Assembly (NCBI GenBank): GCA_025526915.1 | Contig: JAHLKH010000027.1 | Span: forward strand, 124,001-188,000 | Direction of reading: 5' to 3' | From: Entophlyctis helioformis | Lineage: Eukaryota; Chytridiomycota; Chytridiomycetes; Chytridiales; Chytriomycetaceae | DNA: 64,000 bases | In this document: in pieces, positions 59,377 through 64,000 of the stretch | Layout of the letters: the number at the start of each line of letters is the position of its first letter | Numbering within the stretch: the first letter of the stretch is position 1 | Program-made: the position numbers and the translations under genes | Notes under the pieces: model-generated | Database searches by the model: none | Told to the model about the DNA's origin: nothing | The model's input: only the letters and a program-made list of their open reading frames with translations

Positions 59377-60840
59377 TCATGTAAAGTACTGTGCAAGGGG
59401 CTGCACCAGGAACGCGTGTGTTAGCCAGGGCAAAGTGCACACCATGCCGAAACCCATTCATGAGACCCACCTTGGACATGGAAAAGTCGTCTGATGGGCC
59501 AATGTCGCTCATGTCCAGTGGCAGAGCGAGCTCTCCGCCGCGGCCCTTCTTGCGCGGCCTGCCATTCTTGCGCTGCTGCCCATCGCCCAACTCTTCGTCA
59601 TTAACCGCAAACAGCAGGCTCTCTCTGCTGGTCTGCTGTGGCCGCATGCGTCCAGACGCCGCTCCACGCCCACTCGGTGTTTCTCTGAGCTCGTCAGGAC
59701 ACGGCCCAAACACATTGAAAAAGCGCTCAAGGCCAGCGCCTATCTCGAGCACCGACGCCATGTTTCCTGCACGGTAGCAGTAGTTTGGTGCTGACCAGAC
59801 GGTCGACAGCATGTCGTCAAAGAGGATCTGGTAGCCTTCCATGCACAGCTGGTGGGCACGGCAGATGTGGCCGAGAGAGTTGATCTCGAGGAACTTGCGC
59901 GTGACGTCTTTGCCAAAGAGGTATCCTGCACCTCGCGGCGAGACGCCAAAGTCACAGCGCTCGTCCGACACCGCCGAGCCGTTTGCCTGGTATGTGGGTG
60001 CGATGGTCGGCATAGGGTCGGACCACACCAGATCTGCCATCGGGCCTTCGTGTGGGATTTCTGCCGGCATATTGTCCATGAATGAGCACGCTTGAGCTGC
60101 CCGTGCCAGGCAAAGATCGGGCCGTGCATACCTCTGAATCGGTCAATCACACGGATCTGGTCGAGGGTGTGCAGCGAAGGGCTGAGGCCTGGCCGTTGGC
60201 ATCAAGTCAGCGGGCCGCCATTGAGCATCACGCACACCAAGCCCAGCACCAACCTCCGTGGACACACAGGATCGAGTCGCTGATGACCACGGCGAGCACC
60301 AGATAGTCGAACAGATCCGTAAAGTACGTCCACACGTTGGCGTTGCCGTACTTGCGCAGACACTCGGCATAGAAGCCGTACGTCTGCGTGACGGCCCGGC
60401 TCTCGTGGTTGCCGCGGACAAGGGTGACTCTGTCTGGATACCGCACCTTGAGGCATGTCAGCAGCGTGATGGTCTCGACCGAGTAGTGGCCTCGATCGAC
60501 GTAGTCGCCCATGAAGACGTAGTTTGTGTCTGGACAGAAGCCGCCTATGCGGAAGATCTCCATGACGTCGTAGAACTGTCTGCATGCATGGTCAGTCTGG
60601 GCGGGCGGTTGTCGTGCAGGGCTGCGCATCTGGCGCATGCACACCGAGCAGGCACAGCCGGAACGCAGACACGGACCCGTGAACATCGCCGACCAGAGTG
60701 ACCGGTGCGGCAACGTGCTTGACGTTGCCCTCCTGCAGCAGCACCTCCTTGGCCTTGATGCACAGCTCTTTGATGGTGTTCTCGGGCAGCAGCTGCGGCT
60801 TCTGTGCCCGCTCGAGGTACTCGTCAATCGACCACGCCAT
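59377..60840 (-). CDS. PPG1: PP2A-like serine/threonine phosphatase catalytic subunit Ppg1
   Basis: Five exons (60677-60840, 60254-60579, 60132-60188, 59471-60060, 59377-59400) give 386 residues. All metal and catalytic motifs are present: GDVHGQFYDV (across intron 1), [88 protein letters not shown] and [33 protein letters not shown] and the PNYCYRxGN form fit Ppg1 rather than PP2A. In yeast Ppg1 works with Far complex proteins on Atg32-dependent mitophagy and glycogen. A Lys/Arg-rich insert ([12 protein letters not shown]) sits near the end. The last exon of 24 nt restores a PP2A-like tail, AQYFT. Confidence 0.94.
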
Positions 60841-61387
60841 GCGCCGTTTGTGTATCCAGCGGCAAGTTGGTCGTGCCGGACAAGTGGCAAGGGCCGCGGT
60901 TTGACGTCACGTGGGTGGTTGAGATGGACGAGGGGCAGGAGCCGACGTTCAGGCAGATGCCGCAGCGGCTGCTGTACGGCGACGGCAATGACGTGATTGC
61001 AGTCAAGTGAGCGTGCGAGAGTGTGTGTGGCTGTGGCTGTGAGCGTGTGGCTGCTTGTGAGTGCAGCACTTGCAGAGTAAACTGTCCCAGTCGATCGATC
61101 CATCAATGCACTTGTTCATTCACACTGCGTGTTGCATTACATGATGCGTTGCTTGCATGCAGGCTTGTCTGCGTGCTTGCATGGCAGCCCATTCAGTCGA
61201 CATTCCAGCAGAGCGCAGTCCTTGCTGTTGTGGCATCCACGAGCGTGCCTGTCTGCCTTGCCAGCCTTGCCTGCCAAACACAGCCAACTGCTTCACAAGC
61301 CAATCTCAGACATCCGCGCTTAGTGTCAAAACCGTGCGATCCAGCCAGCCGTCCATTCTCTCCCACCATCCACTTGTCACAGCGCAG
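60841..61387. other. Region upstream of PPG1 with an exon-like open segment
   Basis: About 550 bp. 60860-61006 (plus strand) looks like an exon: it follows a TATCCAG acceptor, encodes [40 protein letters not shown] and DGNDVIAV, and ends at a GTGAGC donor. I can neither name the family nor connect it to other exons; it may be a gene remnant or part of a transcript. It contains TGACGTCACGTG (60904-60915), a CRE/E-box overlap. The rest (61010-61380) shows only TG- and GCTTG-rich sequence. Confidence 0.35.
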
Positions 61388-62937
61388 ATGAACAACTCTG
61401 AGATTCCTGCAGCCCTTTGGACCGCTGAGGCGTCCTCCAGCGTGACAAGCACGTGGTTTGCTGCCATGATGCTCGTGTGGCTTGTGAGTGCTAGCTGGTT
61501 GGCTGCTTGCTATGTCCAGATATCCCGCGTGGTTGCGTGCCATATGCCGCTGTGTGTGCCAGATGCCATTGCAGACTGTACAGTCTCGGCAGTCTGGAGG
61601 GCCGCGCCAGCAGGCTGCGCGTTGCTGCAGTCTTCGTGATGAGCAAGCCAGACTGCTCGTGAGTGTGCGGCTGCTGGCGGTCACTCTGCCAGTCGTCAGT
61701 GTCCTGCATTGCCTTGTCTGTGCCTCTGCAGCAGTCGCCCTCCGCCTTGCTGCTGCTTGTCGCCGTGCTGCCGTTGCTCGCAGCCATCCAGATGCCGCGA
61801 CGTGCTTTCTGCTGCTGGCATGGCAAGTGCCAATGTCCGCAACGTCGGACTGGCTGAATGTCGAGCGGAATGCGCCGTGCTGCTTTGGCGTCGCTGGGCT
61901 GGGCTGGCGGCACACACGGCGCATGCGGTTGGCTGCTTGTGGATGCTGTGGGCGATGCTGTTGGTGTCGCACGTGCTGGTGTCCATACGCATGCGGGCTG
62001 TGGCAGGCTGCTTGGATAGACGGCTCGCACCGACGGCCGTCCTCTGCCTGCAGTTTGGCTGCTCGTGTGCTGCTGAGAATGCCGCGCTGTGGCTGTGGCT
62101 GTGGTGATTTCGCGCTGTGATGGCGCATCTTGGTGCTAACTGTTGGCATGCTGCTGCTCTCCACTGTTGCTGCTGCTGCATGAGCAGGCTGCTGCCGGGC
62201 ACAAGGCCAAAGCCACCGCGTCCCGCTTGGTGCTCCTGGCGTCGGTCGCAGCCGCCTTGCTCGTGGCCGTGAGCGTCTTGATCGCCTGGCCAGCCGCCGC
62301 GTGCTGGATCGCAACGGCCGTAACCAACGAAGCCATTCACGGCATCAATGCGCTCGCCAGCAGCCGTGTGCTGATGGCCTATGTCGCTTGGAAAGAGCGC
62401 AAGACTCTGCAAAGGTTGGCCGTGCTTGGCTGGATCTGTCTGCAGAGCAAGCAATGATGCGGCCAATGCGACACAGCACAGCACTGACTGCCACACACAA
62501 ACCGTACATTCACGACCTGCCATGCCAGACTCGTCAGTCTCGCCGTGATCGTCGCGTCGTGGCTCGTCGCCGTCAGCAACGCGGTCCGTCGGCTGGTCGT
62601 CACCGTCGCGTGGGTCGCTTGCCTTGCAGCTGGCGCTGCTTGGCTCGGCGTGTTCGTGGCATGGCACGCCATCGGTATCGTCGCCTGTGGCTGTCTCGCT
62701 CTCGTCGCCCTTGCAGCCCTCTGGCTCGCTGCTGCTCGTCGGCTGCTTGCACGCATCGCTGCCCAGTCTCGCTGGCTGGCGGATCTTGCTCTCGCCGTGC
62801 TGCCGTCGGTCGTCGGCGTCGTGGACGGCATCTGGACGAGCATCGCCGACGGCAGCAGCGACCGAGAAGACGCCGACGTCGACGCCGCGAGTGATGCTGG
62901 CAAGGTGAGCAGACACAGTCACACACACACACACACA

Positions 62938-63013
<76 letters not shown>

Positions 63014-64000
63014 CAGTCACAGTCACAGCGGGAATGGTCTGGATCGATGGCTGACTCTGGTTTGTATTCCTGAATCTCGTGCCCGTCTGCCTGCCTGCCC
63101 GTCTGTCTGCCCGGCTCTGCGGCCACTCCCACCGTGCGGCCATACGCTGCCTGCCGGCCGGCCGGCCTGTCTGCCTGCCTCCAACACCAAGACCACCGCT
63201 CCCACCCACGTCCCGCTCCTCGTCCGCCGCCTCGACAAGCGCAACCGCCGCAACAACCGCCGCAAGCACGAGCGCAAGCGTCGCTTCGAGGCCAAGCGCA
63301 ACGCCAAGCAGAGCCAGCGAGCCAGACGCAGGAACGCCGCCGTCCAATCAAACGCCGCCGACCAAGTCACGTGGTCGGTCGCGTCGCTTTCCGTGTTCTG
63401 CTCGGTCGTTTTCAAGGCAGCCGTCGCCGCGTCGTCGCCGTCGTTGCATGGCTCGCTGCCTGCATCGTCATCGTCCAGCAGTGCGCCAGCGCTTGCCCGC
63501 CTCTCGCCACCACCACCATCCACAGGATCGTCGACGATGCCGCCGTCCCCATCCCGCAGACACAAGGGGACGCCGGCCGATGCAAAGCAGTCCTGGCAAG
63601 CAAGAGACTCGCGTGGCATGAGCGCCATGTCCGTCATATCAAGGCAGCCATCCAGGCAAGACTCGACGCCGCGGCCAAGGCAACCGCCATGCCCAGCCGC
63701 GTCGAGCGCCTCGGAAGCCTAGCCCAGGCCGACGGACAAGCGATCCACGGCACGCCTTCCTTGCCAGCCTCGCCTGCCTCATCGGTCTGGTCGTCGCCGT
63801 CTCTGCCGCACGCCTCGCCAATGCCATTGACTGTCTCGTCAATGGCATCGTCGGCTTCGTCAGCATCGTCGGTTTCGTCATTGGCCATCTCGTCTGCCGC
63901 CTCTGTCCAGCCGCCACCGTCATCGCCTCCCACCGCGCCAGGATCGCTCGGCCATGCCCATCTCGGTGCCAGCGCGTCACAGCCGCCGAACGTCCCCAAG
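61388..64000 (+). CDS. Unidentified multi-pass membrane protein, cut by the right edge
   Basis: Not recognised. Supported exons: 61388-61483 (MNNSEIPAALWTAEASSSVT and hydrophobic WFAAMMLVWL), 62188-62414 (LVLLASVAAALLVAVSVLIAW, then AIHGINALASSRVLMAYVAW), 62529-62904 (ASWLVAVSNAVRRLVVTVAW, GVFVAWHAIGIVACGCLALV and more) and one from 63192 (very basic: VRRLDKRNRRNNRRKHERKR). Junctions 62414/62529 and 62904/63192 keep the frame. Further hydrophobic stretches lie at 63420-63480 and 63770-63900 (LIGLVVAVSAARLANAIDCL, FVSIVGFVIGHLVC) but in shifted frames. Segments between 61484 and 62187 also code hydrophobic helices in several frames, so exons are missing there. Ala/Val/Trp-rich helices alternate with basic loops; no channel or transporter signature is visible. 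Confidence 0.45.
62920..63011. repeat. Interrupted CA microsatellite
   Basis: About 90 bp of CA units with two CACCACA interruptions, directly after the GTGAGCAGACACAG donor at 62905 of the right-edge membrane protein gene; it is intronic in my model. Confidence 0.9.

Noticed and set aside
61696..63351. 551-codon open frame on the minus strand
   Set aside because: It runs through a CA microsatellite as (CV)n and is antisense to the hydrophobic exons; no domain, start context or splice logic supports it.

Overview
The window is a gene-dense (roughly 25 protein genes in 64 kb), GC-rich stretch of a eukaryotic nuclear genome. Genes have short GT-AG introns (mostly 58 to 310 nt, donors such as GTGCGT, GTACGT, GTGAGT) and stand head-to-head or tail-to-tail with gaps often near 100 bp. 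Fungal families dominate (RTT106, PSO2, PPG1, MIL1, ENP2, a WHI3-type RNA-binding protein, a fungal C2H2 factor). Beside them sit a CDKL kinase, an AKTIP-like E2 variant, a RABL3-like GTPase and a 7TM receptor, families that are poor or absent in yeasts. This points to an early-diverging, flagellated (zoosporic) fungus such as a chytrid or blastoclad; the phylum is inference.

Layout, left to right. 1-294: a cut-off inverted copy of the 3' end of the EFM4 gene that lies intact at 31.5-32.7 kb. 0.4-6.2 kb: RTT106 histone chaperone, RABL3-like GTPase, ER mannosidase MNS1. 6.5-15 kb: small mitochondrial-type membrane protein, MscL-type mechanosensitive channel with a zinc-ribbon tail, dienelactone hydrolase, myotubularin phosphatase, C2H2 factor. 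15.5-24 kb: secreted M28 aminopeptidase, IMP dehydrogenase, PSO2 nuclease, NASP chaperone. 24-31 kb: ENP2, AKTIP-like, SSS1, PRPP synthetase. 31.5-36.2 kb: EFM4, an unidentified eight-exon gene, a membrane-anchored methyltransferase. 36-53 kb (all minus strand): MIL1, an unidentified acidic and basic protein, WHI3-like, GPCR, a Gln/Pro/Met-rich coiled-coil protein. 54-61 kb: ACOT9-type thioesterase, CDKL kinase, PPG1 phosphatase. 61.4 kb to the right edge: an unidentified multi-pass membrane protein that runs out of the window.

The genes form no operon or single pathway. Loose themes are chromatin (RTT106, NASP), nucleotide supply (PRPP synthetase and IMP dehydrogenase are consecutive needs of GTP synthesis) and the secretory route (SSS1, MNS1). 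Exon junctions were called by eye from conserved protein families; in eleven multi-exon genes and all their joins the reading frame closes exactly. In about nine others the frame changes once or more without a convincing intron, usually in homopolymers or low-complexity sequence, which I read mainly as sequence or assembly indels. I saw no transposon, virus, rRNA, tRNA or CRISPR array, and nothing I can defend as a new multi-gene system. The best candidates for something new are the right-edge membrane protein, the fungal MscL with zinc ribbon, and the inverted EFM4 fragment.
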